Shown here: positions 16,091-28,585 of the stretch, one piece after another
Layout: the number at the start of each line of letters is the position of its first letter
Position numbering within the stretch: position 1 is the stretch's first letter
Assembly (NCBI GenBank): GCA_002869605.1
Contig: PKUI01000207.1
Coordinates: forward strand, 1-41,852
Direction: 5' to 3'
Length of the DNA stretch: 41,852 bases
Source: Desulfuromonas sp.
GTDB taxonomy: Bacteria > Desulfobacterota > Desulfuromonadia > Desulfuromonadales > SZUA-401
Position numbers and translations under genes: made by a program
The notes under the pieces: model-generated
What the model saw: only the letters and a program-made list of their open reading frames with translations
What the model was told of the DNA's origin: nothing
The model's database searches: none

Positions 16091-16822
16091 CTAGCCGGGT
16101 GCGGCCTCCATGCGTCGATTCCCCTCTCGCACCAGCAGGTAGGAGCCGGGATCGAGCACCTCGATGCTCAGCACCACCGGCAGATGAGACGATGCCTTAC
16201 GAGCCTCGGTGCTACGGATGACCCGTGAATCCAGGACACGTATATCTCCCCGGATATAGGCACGGTCGCGGCCGAGCAACGGGAATGGGGCCGGGTAGGT
16301 CGCGCCGACAACCGGGCTCGGCGCCTGGAATAGTTTGCGGTCGAGGCAGAAGCTGCTCAGCCACCACAGTGGATCGGCAAAGTCACCCAGGATCAGGGTA
16401 GGGCAGACCAGTGAGGGGCTGCCGAGCAGGTCGGAGCTGAGTAAGGTGCCGAACTGGACCCTGCGTTTGGTCGGGGTGAAGGAGAGCTGCAGGTTGAACA
16501 GATGCAGGCGTTTACCCTGTTGATCGAGATCGGCCTGTAAGCACCAGCCACCCTGCCCGAGGTGAGTTTCTCTGACGCCGCGTAGCGGCGTTCGCGACAA
16601 AAATGCGGTGGCCCGGTTCGGGCTACCGGTAAATAACTGCAGGCCAAGGCTACGTGCCATCTCCGGCAAAGGATCCGGGCCCTCGAGACAATCAGCTTCC
16701 TGCAGGGCGATAACATCAGCGTTGCATCTGGCAATCACATTCTCAATCCGCTCGGAACTCGCTTGTCCCTGGCTGTTACGGAAGTTGTGCACATTGTAGG
16801 TGATGCAGCGCAGGGTCGTCAT
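16091..16822 (-). CDS. Endonuclease/exonuclease/phosphatase-fold protein with altered active site
   Basis: A 243-residue protein with the EEP (DNase I-like) fold: ITYNVHNF at 7-14, metal-ligand Glu42 in ALQEAD, Asp147 in LGDFAD and His213 in SSHLPV. Normal members have TH, GDFN and SDH. Here those positions read LQ (111-112), GDFA (Ala149) and SSH (Ser212), so the general His, the substrate Asn and the His-orienting Asp all appear changed. It may be a weak or altered enzyme, or a binding protein. The start ATG 16822 has GGAG 5 bases upstream. It leads an apparent operon with the macrodomain gene and nth. Nucleic acid or lipid substrate cannot be told from sequence. Confidence 0.75.
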   Translation of the reverse strand: MTTLRCITYNVHNFRNSQGQASSERIENVIARCNADVIALQEADCLEGPDPLPEMARSLGLQLFTGSPNRATAFLSRTPLRGVRETHLGQGGWCLQADLDQQGKRLHLFNLQLSFTPTKRRVQFGTLLSSDLLGSPSLVCPTLILGDFADPLWWLSSFCLDRKLFQAPSPVVGATYPAPFPLLGRDRAYIRGDIRVLDSRVIRSTEARKASSHLPVVLSIEVLDPGSYLLVREGNRRMEAAPG

Positions 16823-16900
16823 AAGCTCTCCAGGTGGATTGTTTGCTAAACTACAAGTCTAGCTGTAATTATTAAAAAACGCTACCTTTGGTTACCAATA

Positions 16901-16927
16901 AAAAAGCCGCCCTGAGGGCGGCTTTTT
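16901..16927 (-). terminator. Strong intrinsic terminator, end of the dnaA-to-cyclophilin gene run
   Basis: A-tract plus GCCGCCC (16901-16912), TGA loop, GGGCGGC plus T-tract (16916-16927). The symmetrical A and T tracts let it work in both directions. In the leftward direction it follows the cyclophilin stop (16950) by 23 bases. Confidence 0.9.
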
Positions 16928-16949
16928 CAACCTTTGTTGAGGGGGCCGG

Positions 16950-17456
16950 TCAACGAATTTCCACCTTCTCCATCTTGTCGCCCTTGCGGATATTCTTGAC
17001 CGCGTCCATCCCTTCGATCACCTGACCGAAAATGGTATATCCGCCATCGAGGTGCTGCTGAGGCGCCAGACAGATGTAAAACTGCGAGCCCGAGGAACGC
17101 CGCTCCGGGTTGGCGCGATCACCGAGCCGGGCCGTGGCCACCGTGCCTGTGAGATGCTTCAGGGCCGGATCGATCTCGGCCTCGACCGTGTAGCCGGGAC
17201 CACCGGTACCGTTCCCGGCCGGGTCACCTCCCTGTACGACAAAACCCGGCACCACACGATGAAAAGTCAGGCCGTTATAAAAACCTTCGCGGGCCAGCTT
17301 TTTGAAGTTAGCCACGGTCTTGGGCGCCTGTTCTTCGTGCAGTTCAATTACGATATCGCCATGGGTGGTGCTGATCACCGCCTGCTCGGCGGCATGCTTG
17401 GAGCAACCGGCCAACAGCGCCAACGATAAACTGATAACGACGATGTGACGTAACAT
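16950..17456 (-). CDS. Cyclophilin-type peptidyl-prolyl isomerase, lipoprotein
   Basis: Accelerates prolyl isomerisation during folding of envelope proteins. The 168-residue protein begins with a lipoprotein signal peptide with lipobox LLAGC (Cys18), so it should be membrane-anchored on the periplasmic side. The mature part is a single cyclophilin domain with FHRVVPGFVVQGGDP (catalytic Arg), SGSQFYICL and GYTIFGQVIEGMD. ATG 17456 has AGGAG upstream. It is the last gene of the leftward run, 17 bases after gpsA and before the terminator at 16901-16927. Confidence 0.93.
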   Translation of the reverse strand: MLRHIVVISLSLALLAGCSKHAAEQAVISTTHGDIVIELHEEQAPKTVANFKKLAREGFYNGLTFHRVVPGFVVQGGDPAGNGTGGPGYTVEAEIDPALKHLTGTVATARLGDRANPERRSSGSQFYICLAPQQHLDGGYTIFGQVIEGMDAVKNIRKGDKMEKVEIR

Positions 17457-17473
17457 GTGTGTCTCCTGAATTG

Positions 17474-18472
17474 CTAAATTTCGGACTTGAGGTCGCGCGA
17501 CATAAGATCGATAAAGGCCTGGCGGGGATCCTTGTCTTCGTAAAGAACAGCGTGCATCTGCTCGATGATCGGTGCCTCGACGCCGATCTTCCGGATTAAC
17601 TGGTAAGCCGAGAGGGTTGTCTTGACCCCTTCAGCGACCATGTTCATTCCCTCGAGGATTTCCTTGAGGGTGCGTCCGCGTCCCAGCTCGATACCGACAG
17701 TGCGGTTACGGGACAGATCGCCGGTGCAAGTCAGCACCAGGTCGCCCATACCGGCGAGGCCCGAGAAAGTAGCCGCCTTGCCCCCCTTGGCGAGCCCGAT
17801 ACGGGTCATTTCCGCGAGCCCGCGAGTAATCAGCGCTGCGCGCGCGTTGTACCCGAAACCGAGACCATCGGCAACCCCGGCGGCCAGCGCCATCACGTTC
17901 TTCAGCGATCCACCGAGCTCCACACCCATGACATCGTCGTTGGTATAGACCCGGAAGGTGTCGTTGCTGAAGACCTCCTGGACCTTGTTTGCTGCAGCAC
18001 TGTCGGTCGATGCGGCCACAACAGCGGTCGGACTTTCAACCGCGACCTCGCGGGCAAAGGAAGGTCCCGAGAGAAAGACCATCCGACCGGAGAAGTCGGA
18101 ACGCAGGGTCTCTTCGAGGACCTCGTGCATGGTCATCAGGGTATCGTTCTCGATCCCCTTGGAGGCCGAGACCAGCAGCACGTCGCTGGCCAGTTGCCCT
18201 GCAAGCGGGGCGACCACGGTACGCATCAATTGCGATGGCGGCACCAGCAATACCAGCTTTTTCCCGGCAACGACAGCCTGCAGGTCATTGCTGGCCCGCA
18301 GGTTGCTGTGCAGGGTAACATCGGAGAGGTAGATTATGTTCTCGTGCCGCTCGTTGATCGCCGCTACCAGTTCCTGCTCGTAAACCCAGAGATCGACCTG
18401 GTTGCCGCACAGGGCGAGATGATTAGCGAGCGCGGTTCCCCAGCTGCCACCACCAATGACTGCTATGTCCAC
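17474..18472 (-). CDS. gpsA: NAD(P)H-dependent glycerol-3-phosphate dehydrogenase
   Basis: Reduces dihydroxyacetone phosphate to sn-glycerol 3-phosphate for phospholipid synthesis. The 332-residue protein has the N-terminal Rossmann motif GGGSWGTALA (7-16), SKGIE in the middle, and the catalytic-helix segment GGSLKNVMALAAG with conserved Lys. The start is GTG at 18472 with AAGGAGC 7 bases upstream. It is spaced 17 bases from both neighbours, so the TPR gene, gpsA and the cyclophilin form one tight unit. Confidence 0.96.
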   Translation of the reverse strand: MDIAVIGGGSWGTALANHLALCGNQVDLWVYEQELVAAINERHENIIYLSDVTLHSNLRASNDLQAVVAGKKLVLLVPPSQLMRTVVAPLAGQLASDVLLVSASKGIENDTLMTMHEVLEETLRSDFSGRMVFLSGPSFAREVAVESPTAVVAASTDSAAANKVQEVFSNDTFRVYTNDDVMGVELGGSLKNVMALAAGVADGLGFGYNARAALITRGLAEMTRIGLAKGGKAATFSGLAGMGDLVLTCTGDLSRNRTVGIELGRGRTLKEILEGMNMVAEGVKTTLSAYQLIRKIGVEAPIIEQMHAVLYEDKDPRQAFIDLMSRDLKSEI

Positions 18473-18489
18473 GTTCTGCTCCTTTGCCG

Positions 18490-19365
18490 TTAGACGGCGC
18501 GTTTCTTCTTGTCGATGCGCTCGTTGACCTGTTCAAGCTTCTGCTCCAGGGCTTCTTCGTTGGGATAGAGCCCCTCCAGTTCTTCGAGAATACGGCGTGA
18601 CTCACGCAAGCGCTCCATCTGCTCAAGGGTTTCGGCGAGGGCAAAACGCGCCTCGATGCCAAAGGTTGTGTCGGGACCTTCCTCGATCAACTTTTTCAGC
18701 TGATTCTCGGCTTCCTTGTATTTGCCCTCGAGATTGAGGCACACCCCGGTACGGTAACGCGCTTCGGGAACCAAGGGTGAGCGGGGCTCCTCGCTGGTCA
18801 GGGTTTCAAATTCGATCCGCGCCTGCTCGAAGTTGTTGAGTCTGAAATAGGCGTCTGCCACCTCGTACAGCAAACGGTCGCGACCGGCAACGTCACGATC
18901 GAGTAGCCGCTGGTAGGCGACGATCGCCGCCGGGTAGTCCATCAGGCGATACTTGTAGATATTGGCCACCTGGCTCAGGGCGCGTTCATGCAGGGGGTTG
19001 TCAGGATAATCCTTGAGCACCAGCAGGTAAGAGAGCAGTGCTTCCTGGTAGCGGTGCAGGTTGATGTTCAGAATTTCCGCAGTCTGAAACAGCGCGTCGG
19101 GGGCCAGCGGAAAGCTCGGGTAGTCGTCGTAGATCTCCCGCAGGGTGACAACCGCCTTCTCGTAGGCGCCACCTTCCCACAGCTCGACCCCCTTGCTGTA
19201 CTGCGCTGCGAACATGTCGTCCCGCTTGGCCCAGTAGACAAGCCCCGCGCTGATGATCAGCAGCAGGGGTATGGTTACGGCGAGGATCCGATTACGCGTC
19301 CTGTTCGGGTAGCGTCTCTGAATCTCCTCCCGCAACAGGTCCCTCTTCAGTTTCCGGATCTCCAT
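18490..19365 (-). CDS. Membrane-anchored tetratricopeptide-repeat protein
   Basis: A 291-residue protein with a strongly basic N-terminus (about 1-26), one membrane helix (about 27-45, [19 protein letters not shown]) and a long stack of TPR-like helices (about 55-270). The repeats resemble BamD/YbgF-type TPRs with Y-A and P-rich spacing such as [13 protein letters not shown] and [13 protein letters not shown]. The tail is coiled-coil-like and charged. Orientation is probably N-in with repeats in the periplasm, so an envelope scaffold role is likely, but the partner is unknown. ATG 19365 has GGAAGAGG at 6 bases. A TTG 24 bases upstream is in frame but poorly placed. The gene begins 74 bases inside gyrA in another frame, and the membrane helix makes a much later start unlikely. 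Confidence 0.82.
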   Translation of the reverse strand: MEIRKLKRDLLREEIQRRYPNRTRNRILAVTIPLLLIISAGLVYWAKRDDMFAAQYSKGVELWEGGAYEKAVVTLREIYDDYPSFPLAPDALFQTAEILNINLHRYQEALLSYLLVLKDYPDNPLHERALSQVANIYKYRLMDYPAAIVAYQRLLDRDVAGRDRLLYEVADAYFRLNNFEQARIEFETLTSEEPRSPLVPEARYRTGVCLNLEGKYKEAENQLKKLIEEGPDTTFGIEARFALAETLEQMERLRESRRILEELEGLYPNEEALEQKLEQVNERIDKKKRAV

Positions 19366-21802
19366 GTTCGTCCTCTTCCTTTTCTGCAAGTTTCGCTACC
19401 GAAACGATTTTTTCATCAGGTTCCATGACCATCAGGCGAACACCCTGGGTGTTGCGACCGATGACCGAGATATTGCCGACACCGGTGCGCAGCACCTTGC
19501 CGCGGTCGGTGATGAACATCAGGTCGTTGTCGTCGGTGACCAGGTTGACATCGACCACCTTGCCATTGCGTTCGGTGGTCTTGATGGTGATGATCCCCTT
19601 GCCACCCCGGCTCTGCTGGCGATACTCGCTCAGATCGGTGCGCTTGCCGTAACCATTTTCGGTAGCTGTGAGCAGTGTCGAGGAGGTCGCATCGGTCACC
19701 ACCTCCATGCCGATCAGGTAGTCGTCTTTCTCGAGCATCATGCCGCGCACCCCGCGCGAGGTCCGGCCCATGGCGCGGGCGTCCTTTTCGGGGAAACGGA
19801 TCGCCTTGCCCTTGGCGCTGGCCAGCAGGATATCCATGCTGCCATCGGTCAGGCGGGTCGCAATCAGTTCGTCCTCCTCGTCGATGGTCAGGGCAATGAT
19901 GCCGCCGACGCGTGGGTTCGAGTAGGCCATCAGATCGGTCTTCTTGACGATGCCCTTGCGCGTAGCAGTGATGATGTACTTGCCTTCGGTGAACTCCATC
20001 ACCGGCAGAACGGTCGTAACCTTTTCTTCGCCCGAGAGCTGCAGCAGATTGACGATCGCCTTGCCGCGGCTGGCGCGACCGCCCTGCGGAATCTCATGGA
20101 CCTTGAGCCAGTAGACCTTGCCGAGGTTGGTAAAGATCAGCACGTACGAGTGGGTCGAGGCAATAAACAGGCGTTCGACGAAGTCTTCTTCCTTGGGGCG
20201 CATGCCGGTCTTGCCCTTGCCGCCCCGGCGCTGGGCTCGATAAAGAGAGACCGCGTTGCGCTTGATGTAGCCGGCATGGGAAACCGTTACAACCATGTCT
20301 TCTTCGACGATGAAGTCCTCAACCGAGAGGTCGCCGGTCTTGGGAATGATCTCGGTCCGGCGCGGGTTGGCAAAGCGCTCCTTGACCTCAAGCAGTTCCT
20401 CGCGAATGATCTTGTAGATTTCGACCTCGCTGGCCAGGATCTCCTTGAGGCGCGCGATCAATGCCATGATCTGGCGGTACTCTTCGATGATCTTGTCACG
20501 CTCGAGACCGGTAAGGCGATGCAGGCGCATGTCAAGAATCGCCTGCGACTGCTTTTCGGAGAGCCCGAAGCGCTCAATCAGGCGCTCCTTGGCTGTCGCC
20601 GGGTTCTCGGAAGACTTGATGATCTGGATCACTTCGTCGAGATTCTCCAGAGCGATCTTGAGGCCTTCGAGGATATGTGCGCGGGCCTCGGCTTTCTTGA
20701 GCTCGAAGATGCAGCGCCGGGTGACGATTTCCTTGCGATGTTCCAGGAAGCGATCGAGGATCTCGTGCAGGGTCAGGACCTTCGGCTGGCCGTTATCAAT
20801 CGCCAGCAGGATGATCCCGAAGGACGACTGCATGACGGTCATTTTGTAGAGCTGGTTGAGCACGACCTGCGGTACGCTGTCGCGCTTGAGTTCGATGGCA
20901 ATACGCAGACCGTCGCGGTCCGATTCGTCGCGCAGGTCGGAGATTCCCTCGATCTTTTTGTCCTTGACCAGCTCGGCGATCTTCTCGATCAGCTTCGCTT
21001 TGTTGACCTGGTAGGGAATTTCAGTAACCACGATGCTTTCGCGACCGGTGCGCCGGTCCTTCTCAATCAGCGCGCGCGCGCGCATCTGGATGATGCCGCG
21101 GCCGGTGCGGTACGCTTCGCGGATTTCGTCCAGGCCGACGATGAAACCAGAGGTCGGGAAATCGGGACCGGGGATCAGCTTGATCAGCTCCTCGAACTCA
21201 AGTTTGGGATTGTCGATCAACGCCACCAGTGCGTCGACTACCTCGCCGAGATTGTGCGGTGGTATCTTGGTGGCCATGCCGACCGCGATCCCTTCCGAGC
21301 CGTTGACCAGCAGGTTCGGGAACTTGCAAGGCAGCACCAGCGGTTCCTGCAACGAATCGTCGTAGTTCGTTCCAAAGTCGACGGTTTCCTTGTCTATATC
21401 GGAAAGCAGTTCATGGGCGAGGCGGTCCATACGCACTTCGGTGTAACGCATCGCGGCGGCCGAGTCGCCGTCGATCGAGCCGAAGTTGCCCTGGCCGTCG
21501 ACCAGCGGATGGCGCATCGAGAAATCCTGAGCCATGCGCACGATGGTATCGTAGACCGCGCTGTCGCCGTGCGGGTGATACTTACCGATGACGTCACCGA
21601 CCACGCGGGCCGACTTCTTGTAGGCCTTGTTGTAGTCATTACCCAGTTCCTGCATGGCAAACAGCACCCGCCGGTGAACCGGCTTGAGTCCGTCGCGCAC
21701 GTCGGGCAGGGCGCGGCCGATGATGACACTCATGGCGTAGTCGAGGTACGACTTGCGCATTTCGTCTTCGATATTGACCGAAACCTTATTCTGTTCGAGC
21801 AT
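19292..21802 (-). CDS. gyrA: DNA gyrase subunit A
   Basis: Breakage-reunion subunit of DNA gyrase, acting with GyrB to introduce negative supercoils. The 836-residue protein has the catalytic Tyr120 ([11 protein letters not shown]) and a quinolone-region helix with Ser81 and Asp85, the residues found in drug-sensitive wild types (E. coli Ser83/Asp87). The GyrA box QRRGGKG and a six-blade C-terminal DNA-wrapping domain are present. The last ~30 residues are an acidic tail ([14 protein letters not shown] and on). ATG 21802 has AGGAGGA. It follows gyrB by 38 bases. Its tail-coding end overlaps the start of the TPR gene by 74 bases. Confidence 0.98.
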   Translation of the reverse strand: MLEQNKVSVNIEDEMRKSYLDYAMSVIIGRALPDVRDGLKPVHRRVLFAMQELGNDYNKAYKKSARVVGDVIGKYHPHGDSAVYDTIVRMAQDFSMRHPLVDGQGNFGSIDGDSAAAMRYTEVRMDRLAHELLSDIDKETVDFGTNYDDSLQEPLVLPCKFPNLLVNGSEGIAVGMATKIPPHNLGEVVDALVALIDNPKLEFEELIKLIPGPDFPTSGFIVGLDEIREAYRTGRGIIQMRARALIEKDRRTGRESIVVTEIPYQVNKAKLIEKIAELVKDKKIEGISDLRDESDRDGLRIAIELKRDSVPQVVLNQLYKMTVMQSSFGIILLAIDNGQPKVLTLHEILDRFLEHRKEIVTRRCIFELKKAEARAHILEGLKIALENLDEVIQIIKSSENPATAKERLIERFGLSEKQSQAILDMRLHRLTGLERDKIIEEYRQIMALIARLKEILASEVEIYKIIREELLEVKERFANPRRTEIIPKTGDLSVEDFIVEEDMVVTVSHAGYIKRNAVSLYRAQRRGGKGKTGMRPKEEDFVERLFIASTHSYVLIFTNLGKVYWLKVHEIPQGGRASRGKAIVNLLQLSGEEKVTTVLPVMEFTEGKYIITATRKGIVKKTDLMAYSNPRVGGIIALTIDEEDELIATRLTDGSMDILLASAKGKAIRFPEKDARAMGRTSRGVRGMMLEKDDYLIGMEVVTDATSSTLLTATENGYGKRTDLSEYRQQSRGGKGIITIKTTERNGKVVDVNLVTDDNDLMFITDRGKVLRTGVGNISVIGRNTQGVRLMVMEPDEKIVSVAKLAEKEEDEHGDPETEEGPVAGGDSETLPEQDA

Positions 21803-21840
21803 GTATTCCTCCTGGAGTCGTCTGCTTCAGCGACGCCCCA

Positions 21841-25334
<3,494 letters not shown>

Positions 25335-25349
25335 TATTATTAAAATCTC

Positions 25350-26468
25350 CTACAAACGCATCGGCATGATAACTGTTCTGTAGTAGCGTTTGTCCTGTGG
25401 AGAAATAAGCGTTGGTGAAACCTGATCCTTAAACACCATTTCTATGGTTTCATCATCAATATTCTGAAGAATATCAAGCAGGTAACGTGCATTGAATCCT
25501 ATAGTTATTTCCGGGCCCTGATAATCTATCTCGAGATCTTCTCGTGCTTCTCCGAGTTCCGGATTGGAACTGCTCAATTCCAGTGAATTGGGAGAAACTT
25601 TAAGTTTGACACCCCGGGAACGTTCATTAGCGAGGATCGATACTCTTTTTAAAACGTGGAGGATTGCTTCTCGATCGATTAAAGCTTCCTGGTCTCGGGT
25701 TTTAGGAATAACTCTTTCGTAATCGGGAAATTCTCCATCGACCAGTCGCATAACTACTGTTGTCTGGTCTCTGCGCAGTACAGCGTTATTATCAAAAAAA
25801 CCGAGTTCGATATTTCCTTCGCCTTCTTCCGTAATCTTGCGCAATTCCTGAACCCCTTTACGCGGAAGAATGACGCCCTTCTGTAGTTGTGGAACATCAG
25901 CAACATCGACATCGGCCTGGTAAAGAGCCAGTCGATGTCCATCGGTTGCAACCAGTCGCAAATTGGTATTACCGTCTTCATTCATCTCACGAAAATAAAT
26001 ACCGTTGAGATTGTATTTTGTTTCGTCGGTTGAAATCGCGTAAGCCGTTTTTTCTACCATTTCCTTGAGCAGATCAGCGGGAACCTGGAAAAACTTCTGT
26101 TCGTCGGTATCCGGAAAATATGGAAATTCATCCGGTGACAATCCGACAATATTAAAGAGAGCTTTACCGCAACGAAGTTCAATCCAGCAATTTTCCTTAG
26201 CTATAAAAGATATTTCTCCATCAGGAAATTCGCGCACTATTTCATACAGTTTTTTTGCAGAAACGGTTATTTTACCGATTTTTTTGACCGTAGCCGGGTA
26301 AGACGTTTTCATCCCGACTTCCAGATCAGTAGCAATTAAACGGATTGAATTGTCTTCAGCCTGGATAAGGACATTGGAGAGAATCGGAATCGTTGAACGT
26401 TTTTCGACAATCCCCTGAACTTTCGAAAGAGCCTTGACAAACACTTCTCTTTCTATCGTGAAATGCAT
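25350..26468 (-). CDS. dnaN: DNA polymerase III beta clamp
   Basis: Ring-shaped sliding clamp, a dimer of three-domain subunits, that tethers polymerase and other factors. The 372 residues match the family length, with the three clamp domains and a C-terminal YYRTVIMPMRL end typical of the partner-binding groove. ATG 26468 has GAGGAGGG at 4-5 bases. The 255-base interval between it and dnaA holds origin-like elements, so initiation there could also influence dnaN expression. Confidence 0.98.
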   Translation of the reverse strand: MHFTIEREVFVKALSKVQGIVEKRSTIPILSNVLIQAEDNSIRLIATDLEVGMKTSYPATVKKIGKITVSAKKLYEIVREFPDGEISFIAKENCWIELRCGKALFNIVGLSPDEFPYFPDTDEQKFFQVPADLLKEMVEKTAYAISTDETKYNLNGIYFREMNEDGNTNLRLVATDGHRLALYQADVDVADVPQLQKGVILPRKGVQELRKITEEGEGNIELGFFDNNAVLRRDQTTVVMRLVDGEFPDYERVIPKTRDQEALIDREAILHVLKRVSILANERSRGVKLKVSPNSLELSSSNPELGEAREDLEIDYQGPEITIGFNARYLLDILQNIDDETIEMVFKDQVSPTLISPQDKRYYRTVIMPMRL

Positions 26469-26520
26469 AATTCCCTCCTCTGAATCTTATTCACTTATGT
26501 TTCTTTTATTATTCTTTTAG

Positions 26521-26678
26521 TTAATAAAAAAATAGTAGTAATAGTAGAGCCTGTGGATCTGTTTATTACTTTTTTTTTAAAATAATTTCAGTTAGTTATA
26601 TAATTATGTGATGTAGATAACCAGAGTATCAAAACCTTGGCAGAAGTGGATAATTTTACGTTTTTCTTCTTATCCACT
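26521..26678 (-). other. Second origin module in dnaA-dnaN interval: DnaA boxes plus DnaA-trio
   Basis: Read on the plus strand, TAGTAGTAATAGTAG (26533-26547) is five DnaA-trio triplets (TAG, TAG, TAA, TAG, TAG). It is followed by AGCC and a degenerate DnaA box TGTGGATCT (26552-26560). On the dnaN side of the trio is an AT-rich tract. Further boxes with one mismatch lie toward dnaA: TGTAGATAA (26612-26620), AGTGGATAA (26645-26653) and TTATCCACT (26670-26678). The order box, GC spacer, trio, AT-rich tract and its position after dnaA match the B. subtilis unwinding element. Motifs are seen directly; the function is inferred. Confidence 0.65.
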
Positions 26679-26723
26679 TTTACACTCCTTTTATAAACAC
26701 CTTTTTAAACGGGTTATACCGCG

Positions 26724-28073
26724 TCAGTTGCTCAGCTCATTCTTCAGATTATCAATAGCTACCCGCAGGTTCAGATCATCTTCGAGATTTTTTTCAATCT
26801 TGCGTATGGCATGAATTATCGTCGAATGATCTTTACCTCCAAACCTTTCACCTATTTCAGGATAAGAACAGTCTGTCATCTTGCGTGACAGGTACATGGC
26901 TATCTGTCGTGGCAGGATCAGGGCTTTGAGTCTTTTTGATGAGCGTATATCTGAAACTTTGAGGTTGTAATGGCCGGCAACTGTTTTTTGTATTTCTTCG
27001 ACCGTTACTTCACGTACCTTATCGACCAGAATATCTTTGAGAATATCTCTGGCCATATCAAGTGTAATAGTGGTTGACGTCAGGCTGGCATAGGCACCTA
27101 TTCTTACAAGGTATCCTTCCAGTTCACGTACATTGCTTGCCACTGAACTGGCCAAAAAACGCGCAACTTCATCAGGCAGATCAATTCGGTTCTGTTCTGC
27201 CTTGAGTCTGAGTATAGCCTGCTTGGTTTCAATATCCGGGGGTTGGATATCGGCTATCAACCCCCATTCAAATCGTGAACGCAGACGTTCTTCCAATTCC
27301 GGTATTTCTTTAGGAAATTTATCCGACGTTACTACAATCTGTTTATGTGATTCATACAGGGCATTAAAGGTATGGAAAAATTCTTCCTGGGTTCTTTCTT
27401 TACCGGCAATAAATTGAACATCATCTATTAATAGTACGTCCATGGAACGAAACTTGTTGCGAAAATCATCCATCTTTGCATAACGGATCGAATTAATAAG
27501 TTCATTCATGAATTTTTCTGAAGCGTAATAACATACTCTCAATTGCGGGTTGCGGGCGAGCATGGCGTTACCAATAGCATTAACAAGATGTGTTTTACCC
27601 AATCCAACTCCACCATAAATAAAAAGCGGATTGTAGGTTGTGGCCGGATTTGCAGCGACAGCCATTGCAGCAGCGTGTGCAAACTGGTTTGATGATCCCG
27701 AGACGAACGCATCAAAAGTGTATTTGGGATTGAGGTTGGTATGGTTAGCCGGTGGTGCCGTGGTTATGGCAGCAGGTTTTGTTTCTTCTTTGTTTGTCTC
27801 TTTTTCCTTGGTTGAGTTTTCCTGTACTGTAGAATTTCGACCGATACTCCAGTTCAGTTTATAGTCGACGGCTCCCAGGTTGGACAGGGTATCCTGTATC
27901 AGGCGCGCATAATTATCCCTGACCCAGTCGAGTACAAATCGATTGGGCACTTCAAGATGTACTACATCTTTATTGATAGATTGCAGCCGGATAGGTTTAA
28001 TCCATGTTGAAAAATGCTGGGCATTGAGGTGTTTTTCGAGTTGATCGAGGGTTTCTTCCCAAAGTTTATTCAT
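26724..28073 (-). CDS. dnaA: Chromosomal replication initiator DnaA
   Basis: AAA+ initiator that binds DnaA boxes and opens the origin. The 449-residue protein has domain I (about 1-80), a linker rich in Lys, Glu and Thr (about 88-110), and the AAA+ core with GGVGLGKTHLVNAIGNA, LLIDDVQFIAGKERTQEEFFHTFN and sensor/box VII features. The C-terminal domain IV carries the box-recognition helix with DHSTIIHAIRKI. ATG 28073 has no clear ribosome site. It is flanked by box-containing intervals on both sides, typical of a bipartite origin. Confidence 0.98.
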   Translation of the reverse strand: MNKLWEETLDQLEKHLNAQHFSTWIKPIRLQSINKDVVHLEVPNRFVLDWVRDNYARLIQDTLSNLGAVDYKLNWSIGRNSTVQENSTKEKETNKEETKPAAITTAPPANHTNLNPKYTFDAFVSGSSNQFAHAAAMAVAANPATTYNPLFIYGGVGLGKTHLVNAIGNAMLARNPQLRVCYYASEKFMNELINSIRYAKMDDFRNKFRSMDVLLIDDVQFIAGKERTQEEFFHTFNALYESHKQIVVTSDKFPKEIPELEERLRSRFEWGLIADIQPPDIETKQAILRLKAEQNRIDLPDEVARFLASSVASNVRELEGYLVRIGAYASLTSTTITLDMARDILKDILVDKVREVTVEEIQKTVAGHYNLKVSDIRSSKRLKALILPRQIAMYLSRKMTDCSYPEIGERFGGKDHSTIIHAIRKIEKNLEDDLNLRVAIDNLKNELSN

Positions 28074-28320
28074 AGAAGCGATGCCCAGAGGTGCAGTAAT
28101 TGAATCAATCTGAATTAAAGATACTTATTTCAAATAATTGAAAACTTATCCACAATTGTTGAACAGTTTGTGGATAAATGTAAAAAAACAATAAAATCAA
28201 ATATTTACAAACAATATCATTCTCATATTTTGACCAAATAAACTATCAGAGCTACCTTTTTAATGCAAGTTCTTTTTCTTATCCACACGGTGCTCTACCT
28301 TTATGAACCGGTTACTTTTT
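28074..28320. other. oriC upstream module (rpmH-dnaA interval)
   Basis: The 320 bases between dnaA and rpmH carry no gene. They hold three perfect DnaA boxes: TTATCCACA at 28146-28154 and 28279-28287 on the plus strand, and TGTGGATAA at 28169-28177 (minus orientation). A strongly AT-rich stretch lies between them (about 28178-28260). Genes diverge from this point: dnaA and onward to the left, rpmH and onward to the right. This is the classical origin location and also contains the dnaA promoter region. Confidence 0.85.
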
Positions 28321-28321
28321 C

Positions 28322-28350
28322 TTGACACAGTGTGTCATTTATGATTTAAG
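28322..28350 (+). promoter_or_regulatory. Promoter of rpmH-rnpA
   Basis: A perfect TTGACA at 28322-28327, 17 bases, TTTAAG at 28345-28350 (four of six). The predicted start is about 38 bases before the rpmH ATG. It lies next to the origin boxes, so initiation events could affect it. Confidence 0.55.
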
Positions 28351-28393
28351 CTACTCCTTCTGAGATTTTTAGGTTTTAAGGAGTATTCATACA

Positions 28394-28546
28394 ATGAGTA
28401 AGCGCACCTATCAACCGAGTCGTATAAAGCGTAAAAGAACGCATGGTTTTCGTAAGCGTATGCGTACGAAAACTGGCCAGGATGTACTGCGTCGCAGGCG
28501 TGCCAAAGGTCGTAAGCGTCTCGCGGTTACCACTCCGTCCAAGTAA
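28394..28546 (+). CDS. rpmH: Ribosomal protein bL34
   Basis: A 50-residue, very basic protein of the large ribosomal subunit. Family hallmarks are MSKRTYQPS at the start, [14 protein letters not shown] in the middle and an Arg/Lys-rich tail. AAGGAG lies upstream at about 10 bases. It is the first rightward gene from the origin, in the conserved order rpmH-rnpA-yidD-yidC. Confidence 0.98.
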   Translation: MSKRTYQPSRIKRKRTHGFRKRMRTKTGQDVLRRRRAKGRKRLAVTTPSK

Positions 28547-28585
28547 CAAGCAGGGGCGGCCTACAGGTTTATCCTGTTTAATTAA

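Noticed and set aside
28074..28393. tRNA or small RNA gene in the rpmH-dnaA gap
   Set aside because: No cloverleaf or terminator is visible; the interval is explained by DnaA boxes, AT-rich DNA and promoters.
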